This document shows positions 8,483 through 15,501 of a stretch of 64,000 nt of DNA, in pieces. The notes beneath the pieces are model-generated. The model did no database searches, was not told the origin of the DNA, and saw nothing but the letters and a program-made list of their open reading frames with translations. The translations under genes were made by a program, and so were the position numbers. Each line of letters starts with the position of its first letter. The stretch's first letter is position 1. This DNA is from Leifsonia sp. PS1209 (GTDB lineage: Bacteria > Actinomycetota > Actinomycetes > Actinomycetales > Microbacteriaceae), in contig NZ_CP051154.1 in assembly GCF_012317045.1 (NCBI RefSeq), forward strand, positions 4,027,165 to 4,091,164. Reading direction: 5' to 3'.

Positions 8483-8668
8483 ACCACACGGCTAGCTGCC
8501 GTGCGAGTTGCCCGATCTCCTCCATCTCGCCCGCAGATACGGCGAGGATGAAGTCGAACATCGCGTCTTCGTCGTAGCGCTCCTCGTAGCCGTTCAGGTC
8601 GAAGAATAGGGCGCACAGGAGCCAGCCTGCGCGCTTGTTCCCGTCGAGCAGCGGATGGTTTTGTCGAG
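8469..8668 (-). pseudogene. Truncated Doc/Fic-type toxin (C-terminal fragment)
   Basis: The minus strand, read from about 8668, encodes a fragment of about 60 residues with the Doc active-site motif NHPLLDGNKRAGW, followed by a matching C-terminal helix region (FFDLNGYEERYDEDAMFDF) and a stop at 8469. This motif is the phosphate-binding HxxxDGNK loop of death-on-curing kinases. The N-terminal half and any partner antitoxin are missing: upstream of about 8668 the sequence changes to a remnant of an unrelated flagellar-locus gene. The toxin is therefore broken at a rearrangement point. Confidence 0.78.
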
Positions 8669-8686
8669 AGGGTATATACGCGTCAG

Positions 8687-8786
8687 CCGATCAAATCGAA
8701 GTACACCGGGTGCGGCCCCACTCGGCCGACCGCACCTGGCGGTCATGCTCCATCTGAGTGAGCGCGTCCTCTCAGCCGGGTGGGGC
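8687..8786 (-). repeat. Degenerate partial copy of the post-fliS gene (pair of 10624-10898)
   Basis: Bases 8687-8721 match 10624-10658 exactly (35 bp), continuing with a one-base gap to about 8730. Bases 8741-8786 match 10855-10898 with a few changes. About 185 bp between these blocks is absent here, and there is a frame-shifting extra base. The copy keeps the last codons (FDLIG) but ends GGC-TGA where the intact gene ends GGT-TAG, so it is a diverged homologue and not a fresh duplication. Confidence 0.85.
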
Positions 8787-8879
8787 AGCGTGCATCGTCT
8801 ACTTCCAATTAATATATTTAATATATGTAGTGTTATCTTCCTTTTGCGGGCGAAGTTGCTCAGCAGAAAGAGATGTAAA
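8787..8879 (+). promoter_or_regulatory. AT-rich leader of the secreted-peptide cassette
   Basis: Bases 8808-8845 (AATTAATATATTTAATATAT and flanks) are far more AT-rich than anything around them, which suggests foreign origin and a promoter region for the peptide gene. A weak ribosome site (AGAAAGAG) precedes the ATG at 8880. The exact promoter boxes cannot be fixed by eye. Confidence 0.5.
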
Positions 8880-9194
8880 ATGAATAATCTAACGCGTAGA
8901 TTCGTGACATTGGCCGGTTCACTGGCTGTCCTCGGCGGACTTGCCGTGGCTGCCGCGCCTGCCGCGAGCGCTGCACCGTCGTGCAGCGGGGTGAATTACA
9001 ACGGCAGCATCGCCTCGACGAGTTGCAGTGGAAGCGGCGAATTCCGTCTTGGCGTCACCTGCTACGCGGCGTGGCCGTGGGAGTCGACGTGGACGAAATA
9101 CAGCGGATGGATGAAGGCCCCGCTCAGCGGCGCCCTCGCTGCTTCGTGCAACCTCACGACCAACAACGCGAAGTGGTTCGTCGAACGCCGCTAA
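8880..9194 (+). CDS. Small secreted 4-cysteine, Trp-rich peptide (bacteriocin-like candidate)
   Basis: 104 aa. A clear Sec signal peptide (basic NNLTRR, hydrophobic core, APAASAA) should be cut near residue 31-32, leaving about 72 residues. The mature part has four cysteines (35, 49, 61, 90), enough for two disulfides, and five tryptophans (65, 67, 71, 77, 99) including WPW, with a basic C-terminus (KWFVERR). No enzymatic motif is seen. It is followed in the same frame, 27 bases on, by a VKOR-family oxidase and then a DsbA-like protein, so the natural reading is a secreted disulfide peptide with its own folding enzymes. An antimicrobial, signalling or surface role is inference; I recognise no named family. 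Confidence 0.75.
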   Translation: MNNLTRRFVTLAGSLAVLGGLAVAAAPAASAAPSCSGVNYNGSIASTSCSGSGEFRLGVTCYAAWPWESTWTKYSGWMKAPLSGALAASCNLTTNNAKWFVERR

Positions 9195-9221
9195 CCACCG
9201 ATCAACGACAAGGAGCGCATC

Positions 9222-9821
9222 ATCAGCAAGCAATCGCACACATACGGTGGTGCGCTCTTCGTCGTACTCGGGCTTGTGGGCTTGGCCGCATCCTTTGCGC
9301 TCGTGCTCGAGAAGCTCAAACACCTCGAATCGCCGACCGCGCAACTCACTTGCAGCGTCAACCCCTTCATCACCTGCGCGCCGGCGATGGACTCGTGGCA
9401 GGGGACGCTGCTCGGCTTCCCCAATCCACTGATCGGCGTGGTGTGTTTCGTGGCGCCGATCGTTGTCGGGGTCAGCCTTGTGAGCGGAGCTCGGTTCCCA
9501 CGATGGTTCGTTCTTGCGTTCGTCGTCGGCGTGTGCCTGGGGATGGGATTCATCGTGTGGTTGATGGTGCAGACGGTGTCGTCGATCGGCGCGCTGTGCC
9601 CCTACTGCCTCGTGGTCTGGGCCGTGATGATTCCACTGACGCTCGCCACAGCGGCGTGGGCTGCCTCCAGCGGCACCCTCGGTGGCGCGGCAGTCCGGTC
9701 CGTCGGCGGGGCAGTGCTGCGGGTATGGCTGTGGCCGATCGCTCTCCTCTGCTATTCGGTCGTCTTCCTCGTATTGCTCGCAAACTTCCCGCTTCTCTGG
9801 CCCTTCCTCACCAGCCTGTGA
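9222..9821 (+). CDS. VKOR-family membrane disulfide oxidase with an ATC start position
   Basis: About 199 aa. Vitamin K epoxide reductase family proteins reoxidise DsbA-like partners using quinone, the role of DsbB in enterics. The loop cysteine pair (Cys44 and Cys52, in LTCSVNPFITCAP) and the active-site CPYC (126-129) are all present, with about five membrane helices. The start is odd: no ATG, GTG or TTG lies between the peptide's TAA (9194) and GTG 9276, but helix 1 begins near residue 10, before that GTG. A strong AAGGAG at 9210-9215 points to ATC at 9222, six bases downstream, which looks like ATG changed to ATC. Either AUC is used, the gene is crippled, the truncated GTG form is made, or the base is a sequencing error. 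Confidence 0.85.
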   Translation: MSKQSHTYGGALFVVLGLVGLAASFALVLEKLKHLESPTAQLTCSVNPFITCAPAMDSWQGTLLGFPNPLIGVVCFVAPIVVGVSLVSGARFPRWFVLAFVVGVCLGMGFIVWLMVQTVSSIGALCPYCLVVWAVMIPLTLATAAWAASSGTLGGAAVRSVGGAVLRVWLWPIALLCYSVVFLVLLANFPLLWPFLTSL

Positions 9822-9843
9822 CCGACATAACGAAGGAAACACG

Positions 9844-10623
9844 ATGACAGACCTTCACCCGAAGATTCCGAAGCGGGATCGACGCGATGCGGCTCGGATC
9901 GCTGCGCGCGCTCTCCGTGAAGAGGAACGTCGCCGCTCCAAGCGGAGGCGGCTGTTCGCAATCGGCGGGGGAGCGGTCGGCATCGTTGCCATTGGGCTCG
10001 CAGTCACGATGGGGATCTTGGCGGCCATCCAACCTCCACCTGCACCGCGCAACACTCAATCGGGAGCGATCGTCATCGGCGACACCACGAGCGGCGCGAA
10101 GCGCGTTGCGATCTACCAGGACTACCTCTGCCCCCACTGCGGCACCTTCGAGTCCACCAACGGACAGCAGCTGGCCTCCCGCGTCGCTGCAGGAACGGCG
10201 ACGCTCGAAGTCCACCCGTTGGCCATTCTCACGACCATGTCCTCAGGTACTAAGTACTCCCTCCGGGCAGCGAACGCAGCGGCATGCGTAGCCGACCACG
10301 CGCCCGCGTCCTTCCTGGACTTCAACCAAGCTCTCTTCGCGCATCAACCGGCAGAGAACACCCCGGGACTCACCGACGCGGAGATCAAAGGCCTGCTTCC
10401 TGCGTCCATCACTGGTTCCGGCGTCGTGAACTGCATCGACGACGGCACGTTCAACAGGTGGGTACAGTCCGAAACCAATCGCGCCACGACAACACCCGTT
10501 CCTGGAACGGACCTCAAACGCATCGTGTCCACCCCGACGGTCTTCATCGACGGCACGCTTTTCAGCGGCGACATCAGTGACCCTGCAGCACTCGCCGCGC
10601 ACTTCGGAGACGCGGACCGCTAA
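9844..10623 (+). CDS. Membrane-anchored DsbA-like thiol:disulfide oxidoreductase
   Basis: 259 aa. A very basic cytoplasmic head (residues 1-37) precedes one membrane helix (about 38-62). The external thioredoxin-fold domain has the active site CPHC at 96-99 (YLCPHCGTFES) and the cis-proline loop STPTVFIDG near the C-terminus. Two further cysteines (AACVAD and VNCIDD) may form a structural disulfide. Such proteins insert disulfides into exported substrates and are recharged by VKOR, which is the gene just before (22-base gap, ribosome site GAAGGAA). The likely substrate is the 4-Cys peptide encoded first in the cassette. Its stop overlaps the stop of the convergent post-fliS gene. Confidence 0.88.
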   Translation: MTDLHPKIPKRDRRDAARIAARALREEERRRSKRRRLFAIGGGAVGIVAIGLAVTMGILAAIQPPPAPRNTQSGAIVIGDTTSGAKRVAIYQDYLCPHCGTFESTNGQQLASRVAAGTATLEVHPLAILTTMSSGTKYSLRAANAAACVADHAPASFLDFNQALFAHQPAENTPGLTDAEIKGLLPASITGSGVVNCIDDGTFNRWVQSETNRATTTPVPGTDLKRIVSTPTVFIDGTLFSGDISDPAALAAHFGDADR

Positions 10624-10946
10624 CCGATCAAATCGAAGTACACCGGGTGCGGCCCCACCTCGGCCGACGGCACCGAGCGGACCGCGGCCAGGTGCTTCGC
10701 CGTCGTCTGGCGCACGTCTTCCAGGTAGCGGATCGTGTGCATCTGCGCTTCCAGGATGCGCGCCGCGCGTTCCATCAGTTCCGGCGGGATCGGGCCGAGG
10801 GCGATGGGCGGACGCCAGGGCACCGGGTCGATCGTGGCGAGTGCGCCCTGGAGGTCGTGCTCCATCTGGGTGAGCGCCTCCTCCCAGCCGGTGGGGGAGT
10901 GGGCGTCGTCTTCTTCCCACTGGGCGAAATCGTCAGGCTGTGCCAA
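10620..10946 (-). CDS. Small protein after fliS (FliT-like position)
   Basis: 108 aa, helical and acidic at the N-terminus (DDFAQWEEDD), with WEEALTQMEHDLQGAL and a second helix (ERAARILEAQMHTIRYLEDV). It starts with TTG at 10946, overlapping the end of fliS by 14 bp, so it belongs to the fliC-fliD-fliS group. In enterics this place is held by FliT, the chaperone of FliD; here the sequence is not recognisably FliT, so a chaperone role is inferred from position and size only. A broken, diverged copy of its 3' end lies at 8687-8786, on the other side of the peptide cassette. Confidence 0.72.
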   Translation of the reverse strand: MAQPDDFAQWEEDDAHSPTGWEEALTQMEHDLQGALATIDPVPWRPPIALGPIPPELMERAARILEAQMHTIRYLEDVRQTTAKHLAAVRSVPSAEVGPHPVYFDLIG

Positions 10947-11349
10947 GGGTGCCGCCCGTCTCCGAGGGGAGGAGTGCCGCGGCTTCGTGCCAGGTCTGGC
11001 GGAGCGGCTCGATGAGGTCGATGGCTTCGCGGATCTTGTCCGGGTCGCGTTCGATGTTGCCGAAGACGATGAGGTCGGCCACATAGGTGTAGAGCTGCAG
11101 CAGGCCGTCTGCGCCGTCCCAGGCGTCGAGGCGGAGGGAGGAGGCGAGTTCGGCGACGATCTGGTCGGCGTGGCGCAGGTTCTCCCAGGCCACCGGCCAG
11201 TTGCCGTCGCGCTGTGCGGTCTCCGCGCGGGTCAGGTCGAGGACCAGCCGGTCGTAGAGCATCGTCAGGAGGCGGACGGGGGAGGCCGACAGGATCGCAT
11301 CCCTGTTGTACGCGTTGAGTTTGGCGGCCGTGCCGCTCAGGAGGCTCAC
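10933..11349 (-). CDS. fliS: Flagellin export chaperone FliS
   Basis: 138 aa. FliS caps the C-terminal helix of flagellin and prevents its early polymerisation. The family start YNRDAILSASPVRLLTMLYD and the helix LRHADQIVAELASSLRLDAW are clear. The start is taken as GTG at 11349, whose bases overlap the fliD stop (TCGTGA); no ATG lies near. The order fliC-fliD-fliS matches many flagellar loci. Confidence 0.94.
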   Translation of the reverse strand: MSLLSGTAAKLNAYNRDAILSASPVRLLTMLYDRLVLDLTRAETAQRDGNWPVAWENLRHADQIVAELASSLRLDAWDGADGLLQLYTYVADLIVFGNIERDPDKIREAIDLIEPLRQTWHEAAALLPSETGGTLGTA

Positions 11350-12731
11350 GAGGAACTCGATGAGAGCGAGGCGAGCTGGCCGGTCAGCCATGATGATTGC
11401 GATTGCAGCTGCTGCAACTGCACTTCGAGGTTCGCGTAGGTCTTCTCCAGGGTCGAGCGGCGGTCGGCGAGCCTGGAATCCCAGTCGGTGATCTGGTCGT
11501 TGAGGCCTTTCACCGTCTTCTGTTCGCCGGCGATCTTGGTGGTGATCGTGCCGTCGTACTTGTCGCTGGTCGCCGTGGCGGCGTCGGCGACGCGGCCGGC
11601 GATCGTCTGGACGACCGCCTTCACCTTCTCCGGGTCGGCCGCGAGCGCGGCGCCGAAGACGTCCTTGTCGAAGGTGAGGGTTCCGTCGCGGGTGATGGTG
11701 ATGCCGTACTTGGACGGCGAGACGCCGTCGATGGGGGCGGATGCGGCGCTCAGCAGTTTCTGGTTCGCGTCCCGCACCGTCGAGTCGCCGGTGAACGCTC
11801 CGGCCGTGACGACCGTGCCGCCCGTCGCGTTGGTTGTGGTCGACACCGCCTGCTTCGAGCTGACGTAGCCGAAGATGTCGTTCAGGCTGCTGACCAGGGT
11901 GTTCGCCAGGTCGGTGATCGACTTGTCGTCGCGGGCCACTGTCAGCGTGACGGGGGTAGTGGATGCTGCGCTCACGGTGATCGAGACACCGGGGAGCACG
12001 TCCGCGAAGGAGTTGGTGGTGGAGGTGACGGCCTGCGCGGCGCCGGTGCCGCTCCACAGGGTGAGCTGCGCATCCTGTGCTGCACGCACCTGGGCTGCGC
12101 CCGGCTCCGTGAGCAGGTTGGTGGCCGTTCCCGCCGTGACGTCGGCCGGGGTTCCGCGGTATGCGGTGAACGCCCCGGTCGAGCCGGTGGCGGTGGAGCT
12201 GAGCTGCAGCCGGTAGGTCTGCGCGCCGCTGACCGGGTCGAGGCCGGCCGCGACGCGGGTGGCGCTGACGCCGACGCCCGCCTTGTTGATCGCTGCGGCG
12301 ACGTCGGCGAGGGATGAGCTCGCCGCGGTGACCTGCTTGGTCGTGCCGTCTGCGGCGACGAAGGTGAGCACGGGCGGCTCGTCCGGCCACTGGGTGAGGG
12401 GGCCGGTGACGATCACCTGGGACTGGGCAACCTTGTCCACCGTGAAGTCGATGGTGCCGTCGACGGCGCCGACTCCTGCGGTGACGGTCACAGCCGTGGA
12501 ACTGCTGGACGCGGTGTGCAGGTCTGTGCCTGCCGGCTTCGACGCCTTCGTCGCGGCGTCTGCGAGCGCGGCGACCTTCGTGTTGAGCGCCTGCATCGCG
12601 GTGATGTAGCTGGTGGAGTCGCTGACCTTGTTCTTCAGCAGGGTCTGCGGGATGGCTTCCGCCTGCATCAGCTGGTCGATGAGGTCGGTGGTCTTGAGAC
12701 CACTGATCAGCCCGTCGATGGCCAAGCCCAT
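11346..12731 (-). CDS. fliD: Flagellar filament cap protein FliD
   Basis: 461 aa, normal length. FliD forms the cap that folds flagellin at the filament tip. The N-terminal FliD domain (LISGLKTTDLIDQLMQAEA, then ALNTKVAALADAAT) and the C-terminal coiled region (DQITDWDSRLADRRSTLEKT, then LQQLQSQSSWLTGQLASL) are both present. It follows the flagellin gene after a hairpin terminator, so it may depend on read-through or on its own promoter, which I could not place. Confidence 0.95.
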   Translation of the reverse strand: MGLAIDGLISGLKTTDLIDQLMQAEAIPQTLLKNKVSDSTSYITAMQALNTKVAALADAATKASKPAGTDLHTASSSSTAVTVTAGVGAVDGTIDFTVDKVAQSQVIVTGPLTQWPDEPPVLTFVAADGTTKQVTAASSSLADVAAAINKAGVGVSATRVAAGLDPVSGAQTYRLQLSSTATGSTGAFTAYRGTPADVTAGTATNLLTEPGAAQVRAAQDAQLTLWSGTGAAQAVTSTTNSFADVLPGVSITVSAASTTPVTLTVARDDKSITDLANTLVSSLNDIFGYVSSKQAVSTTTNATGGTVVTAGAFTGDSTVRDANQKLLSAASAPIDGVSPSKYGITITRDGTLTFDKDVFGAALAADPEKVKAVVQTIAGRVADAATATSDKYDGTITTKIAGEQKTVKGLNDQITDWDSRLADRRSTLEKTYANLEVQLQQLQSQSSWLTGQLASLSSSSS

Positions 12732-12793
12732 GAGCGTCTCCCTTCGTGTCTTCTCGCTGTCCTGCCCGCGTGCGGGAAGGGTCAGCCGGTGGT

Positions 12794-12832
12794 GCGGCCG
12801 GGATGCGCTTTGGGGTTGCGCATCCCGGCCGC
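12794..12832 (-). terminator. Hairpin terminator after flagellin
   Basis: Perfect 15-bp arms GCGGCCGGGATGCGC and GCGCATCCCGGCCGC with a 9-base loop, eight bases past the flagellin stop. There is no T-tract, as is common for actinobacterial hairpins. It could let part of the transcription pass on to fliD. Confidence 0.85.
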
Positions 12833-12839
12833 GGCCCTA

Positions 12840-13673
12840 CTAGCGGAGCAGCTGCAGAACGCCCTGGCCGGACTGGTTGGCCTGCGCGAGCATCGCGGTG
12901 CCGGCCTGCGACAGGATGTTCGAGCGGGTGTACTTCACCATCTCGTCCGCCATGTCGGTGTCGGTGATACGCGAGTTCGCGGCCGACAGGTTCTCCTTGG
13001 AGACGTTGAGGCTGCGGATGGTGCTCTCGAAGCGGTTCTGGACCGCACCGAGGTTGGCGCGAGCGGTCGACACGTTCGTGATCTGGGTGTCCAGAGCAGC
13101 GATCGAGGTCAGCGCGTTCGCAGCGCTGTCGAAGGTGAGCGCGCCGACGGCGGTCGCGACGGTCGCGACGTTCGCACCGGACAGGTCCACCGCGATCTGG
13201 TCGTTGGCGGCAACGGAACCCGCACCGACCTGGAAGGTCAGCGTGGCGTTGGAGCCATCGAGCAGCTTGATGCCGTTGAAGTTCGCGTCGCCCGAGATGC
13301 GGGTGAGCTCCTTCGTGAGCTGGTCGACCTCGGTCTTGATAGCGGCGCGCGAGTCGGCGTTGTTCGAGTCGTTGCCGGCCTGGACGGCCAGGTCGCGCAC
13401 GCGCTGCAGGATCGAGTGGACCTCGGTCAGCTGACCTTCAGCGGTCTGCACGACGCTGATGCCGTCCTGAGCGTTGCGGGCGGCGACCGTGAGGCCTCCG
13501 ACCTGCGACTTCAGGCCCTGCGAGATCGCCAGGCCTGCCGCGTCGTCCGCCGCACGGTTGATGCGGAGGCCGCTGGACAGCTTCTCGAGCGACTTCGACA
13601 GGTCGCTCTGCGTGTTGTTCAGGTTGCGGTAGGCGTTGAGTGCCGACACGTTGGTGTTGATCTGCATACCCAT
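12840..13673 (-). CDS. fliC: Flagellin
   Basis: 277 aa, a short flagellin with almost no variable D2/D3 domain. The D0/D1 N-terminus MGMQINTNVSALNAYRNL and the mirror C-terminus (SNILSQAGTAMLAQANQSGQ, then GVLQLLR) are conserved. The segment SSGLRINRAADDAAGLAIS is the flagellin signature. The start at 13673 is set by GGAGGA nine bases upstream; a second ATG six bases on is possible. A sigma-28 promoter lies about 60 bp upstream. FliS and FliW, both encoded here, bind this protein. Confidence 0.97.
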   Translation of the reverse strand: MGMQINTNVSALNAYRNLNNTQSDLSKSLEKLSSGLRINRAADDAAGLAISQGLKSQVGGLTVAARNAQDGISVVQTAEGQLTEVHSILQRVRDLAVQAGNDSNNADSRAAIKTEVDQLTKELTRISGDANFNGIKLLDGSNATLTFQVGAGSVAANDQIAVDLSGANVATVATAVGALTFDSAANALTSIAALDTQITNVSTARANLGAVQNRFESTIRSLNVSKENLSAANSRITDTDMADEMVKYTRSNILSQAGTAMLAQANQSGQGVLQLLR

Positions 13674-13730
13674 GATTGCTATTCCTCCATGATTGGGTTT
13701 GTGCGGCCCGTCCGTGGGCTGCAACATCTT

Positions 13731-13757
13731 CTATCGGCCGTCGCGCCCATCCCGTTA
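13731..13757 (-). promoter_or_regulatory. Sigma-28 (FliA) promoter of flagellin
   Basis: The minus strand reads TAAC, 15 bases, GCCGATAG. Spacing and boxes are identical to those at the flgB promoter. The predicted start gives a leader of about 50 bases with a good ribosome site. Confidence 0.88.
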
Positions 13758-13786
13758 GCGATGATCTGCGACGATCTGCGACGAGT

Positions 13787-14602
13787 TCAGGATGCGCGTG
13801 CCGAGGTGGACGACGGCGGCGGCGAGAGCCGCGCGACGTTCGCCACCGCGTGCTGCGCGAGGCGGGCGAGGTATGCGCTGCGGCGGGCCTGCGAAGTCTT
13901 CGCCTCGATGACCTCCGGGTCGCCCTCGTCTGCGTAGTGCGTGGCCATGCCCTCGCGCATGAGGCGGATCGCCTCCGAGCGCTGCTGCGACACGGCCGAG
14001 TGGGTGATGCCGAGCTCTTCCGCGACCTCCGTCACGGTGCGGTCGTCGAAGTAGATGGCCTCGACCACGTAGCGCATCCGGTCGGGGAGGGCGGAGACGG
14101 CGGCGCGCACGTATGCGGTCTGCTCTCCGGCCAGTAGCGAGTCCTCGGGGGAGACGGCGTCGGAGACGAGGATCGTCTCGACGGTCTCGTCGATGGTGGT
14201 GACGGTCCTGGATGCGTCGGACAGCGCAGCGGCCGCCGTCTCGCGGTCGACGCCCAGCGCGTTGGCGATCTCTTCGACGCTCGGCGTGCGGCCGAGGCCG
14301 GCGGTGAGGCTCTCCTGCACCGCCATCGTCTCCTTGATGCGCTTGCGGGCCGAGCGGGTGGCCCAGTCGCTCGCGCGCATCTCGTCGGCGAACGCGCCGA
14401 CGATGCGGGTGCGGGCGTATGCCCCGAACGGGATGCCCAGTGTCGGGTCGAACGCTCCGGCGGCCTGCACGAGGGCGAGGGCGCCGGCCGAGGCCAGGTC
14501 GTCGCGCGACAGGTGTGTCGCCCGGGAACACAGGTCGGAGACGAGGTAGCCGACGAGCGGCAGATTCTCGACGACGAGCGTGTTGCGTTCTGTGCGGTTC
14601 AC
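13787..14602 (-). CDS. fliA: Flagellar sigma factor FliA (sigma-28)
   Basis: 271 aa, no region 1.1, as for sigma-28. Region 2 appears as NLPLVGYLVSDLCSRATHLS, then DDLASAGALALVQAAGAFDP and GAYARTRIVGAFADEMRASD. Region 3 includes LGRTPSVEEIANALGVD, and region 4 the helix-turn-helix VTEVAEELGITHSAVSQQRS. It directs polymerase to the three TAAC-N15-GCCGAT promoters in this locus. No such box precedes fliA itself, so it is presumably controlled by another factor. The tail after region 4 (about 45 residues) is basic and Ala-rich. No flgM is recognised in the window. Confidence 0.95.
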   Translation of the reverse strand: MNRTERNTLVVENLPLVGYLVSDLCSRATHLSRDDLASAGALALVQAAGAFDPTLGIPFGAYARTRIVGAFADEMRASDWATRSARKRIKETMAVQESLTAGLGRTPSVEEIANALGVDRETAAAALSDASRTVTTIDETVETILVSDAVSPEDSLLAGEQTAYVRAAVSALPDRMRYVVEAIYFDDRTVTEVAEELGITHSAVSQQRSEAIRLMREGMATHYADEGDPEVIEAKTSQARRSAYLARLAQHAVANVARLSPPPSSTSARAS

Positions 14603-14788
14603 GCGGGCGACCCCTGTCCTGGTTTGCCGAGCGCCCGCGTCCGTCCGGCGTTCGCCGGTGGTTTCGGTGCGGGTGGTGCGGGCGGTTCTGTGGAGTGTCC
14701 GGACTTACTTCGGGTGCCGAACAGGCGCTAGGGGTCTTGCTCGTGTTCACGGTAACAATTGCAAGTAACTCCGCGCGGGGGTGTCGCG

Positions 14789-14825
14789 CCCCCACTATGG
14801 GGCAGTACCTACCCCCAGTACGGGG
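14789..14825. promoter_or_regulatory. Twin 14-bp palindromic motifs, candidate operator for a flagellar master regulator
   Basis: CCCCCACTATGGGG at 14789-14802 and CCCCCAGTACGGGG at 14812-14825, 23 bp apart centre to centre (about two helical turns), both imperfect palindromes of the form C5-A-S-T-A-Y-G4. I see no other copy in the window. Two-turn spacing suggests a dimeric activator or repressor; its identity is unknown. Confidence 0.55.
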
Positions 14826-14885
14826 AATACTGACATTCATGTGAAAAGCGCTAGGCGTCCCAGCCAACTCACTGGCCGCCGCCCC

Positions 14886-14912
14886 TAACATCGAGGCCAA
14901 ACCTGCCGATGG
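14886..14912 (+). promoter_or_regulatory. Sigma-28 (FliA) promoter of the flgN-flgK-flgL-fliW operon
   Basis: TAAC at 14886-14889, 15 bases, GCCGATGG at 14905-14912. It differs from the other two sites only in the next-to-last base of the -10 box. The leader to flgN is about 75 bases. Confidence 0.82.
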
Positions 14913-14994
14913 TCTCTGGTGACGGCGCAGACCGGCGCCGCGGACACAAGGGGACCATGTGCGCACGACGACTCACGAGGAGGTTGGTAGCGAC

Positions 14995-15489
14995 ATGGCG
15001 GCGAGTGAACTCTCTGCGCAGCTCTGGAAGGAACGCGAGCTGCTCGAGCTGCTGCTCTTCAAGCTCGAGGAGGAGCAGCTACTGCTCACCGCGGGCAAGT
15101 CGCGCTGGATCTCCCACGCGACCCGCGAGGTCGAGCAGGTGATGGAGCGCATGCGCTCCGTCGGGCTCGCCCGCACCGTCGAGGTCGCCTCGCTCGCAGA
15201 GGAGTGGGGGATCAGCCCCGATTCCAGCCTCCGCGAACTCGCCACGGCCGCCCCCGACGGCATCTGGTCCGACATCTTCGCCTCGCACCTGGCCGCCATG
15301 ATCGAGCTCACCGCGCAGATCGCCGAGGTGCGGGACACCAACGAGCGCCTGCTGCGCGAAGCGGCCCGCTCCACCCAGGAGACCATCAACGGCCTCGCCG
15401 GCGGCGGGGGAGACCCCGGGGTGTACGGCGCGGGCGGCGAGAGCCGGCCCGGCGCATCCACTGCCAGGCTCTTCGACACGGAAGCGTAG
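14995..15489 (+). CDS. flgN: FlgN-family flagellar chaperone
   Basis: 164 aa. FlgN chaperones the hook-filament junction proteins FlgK and FlgL, which are encoded next. The N-terminal helix is typical: LWKERELLELLLFKLEEEQL, then a long helical middle part (THERLLR-like NERLLREAARSTQETINGL). The start is taken at the ATG at 14995, behind GAGGAGG; a GTG at 14959 would add 12 residues. The C-terminal tail is Gly-rich and disordered. Confidence 0.88.
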   Translation: MAASELSAQLWKERELLELLLFKLEEEQLLLTAGKSRWISHATREVEQVMERMRSVGLARTVEVASLAEEWGISPDSSLRELATAAPDGIWSDIFASHLAAMIELTAQIAEVRDTNERLLREAARSTQETINGLAGGGGDPGVYGAGGESRPGASTARLFDTEA

Positions 15490-15501
15490 GACAGCGACAG
15501 G

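Larger units (their letters stand above)
14603..14994. other. Divergent control region between fliA and flgN
   Basis: 392 bp without a gene. It contains an inverted repeat GGGGG-N6-CCCCC near 14777-14793, two copies of a 14-bp motif CCCCCASTAYGGGG (14789-14802 and 14812-14825), and the plus-strand sigma-28 promoter of flgN. The motif copies lie between the two divergent genes and are placed to control fliA, flgN or both. Confidence 0.7.

Noticed and set aside
8655..9194. A 179-codon frame for the secreted peptide starting upstream of 8880
   Set aside because: The upstream part crosses the AT-rich leader and the gene remnant; the ATG at 8880 gives a clean signal peptide.
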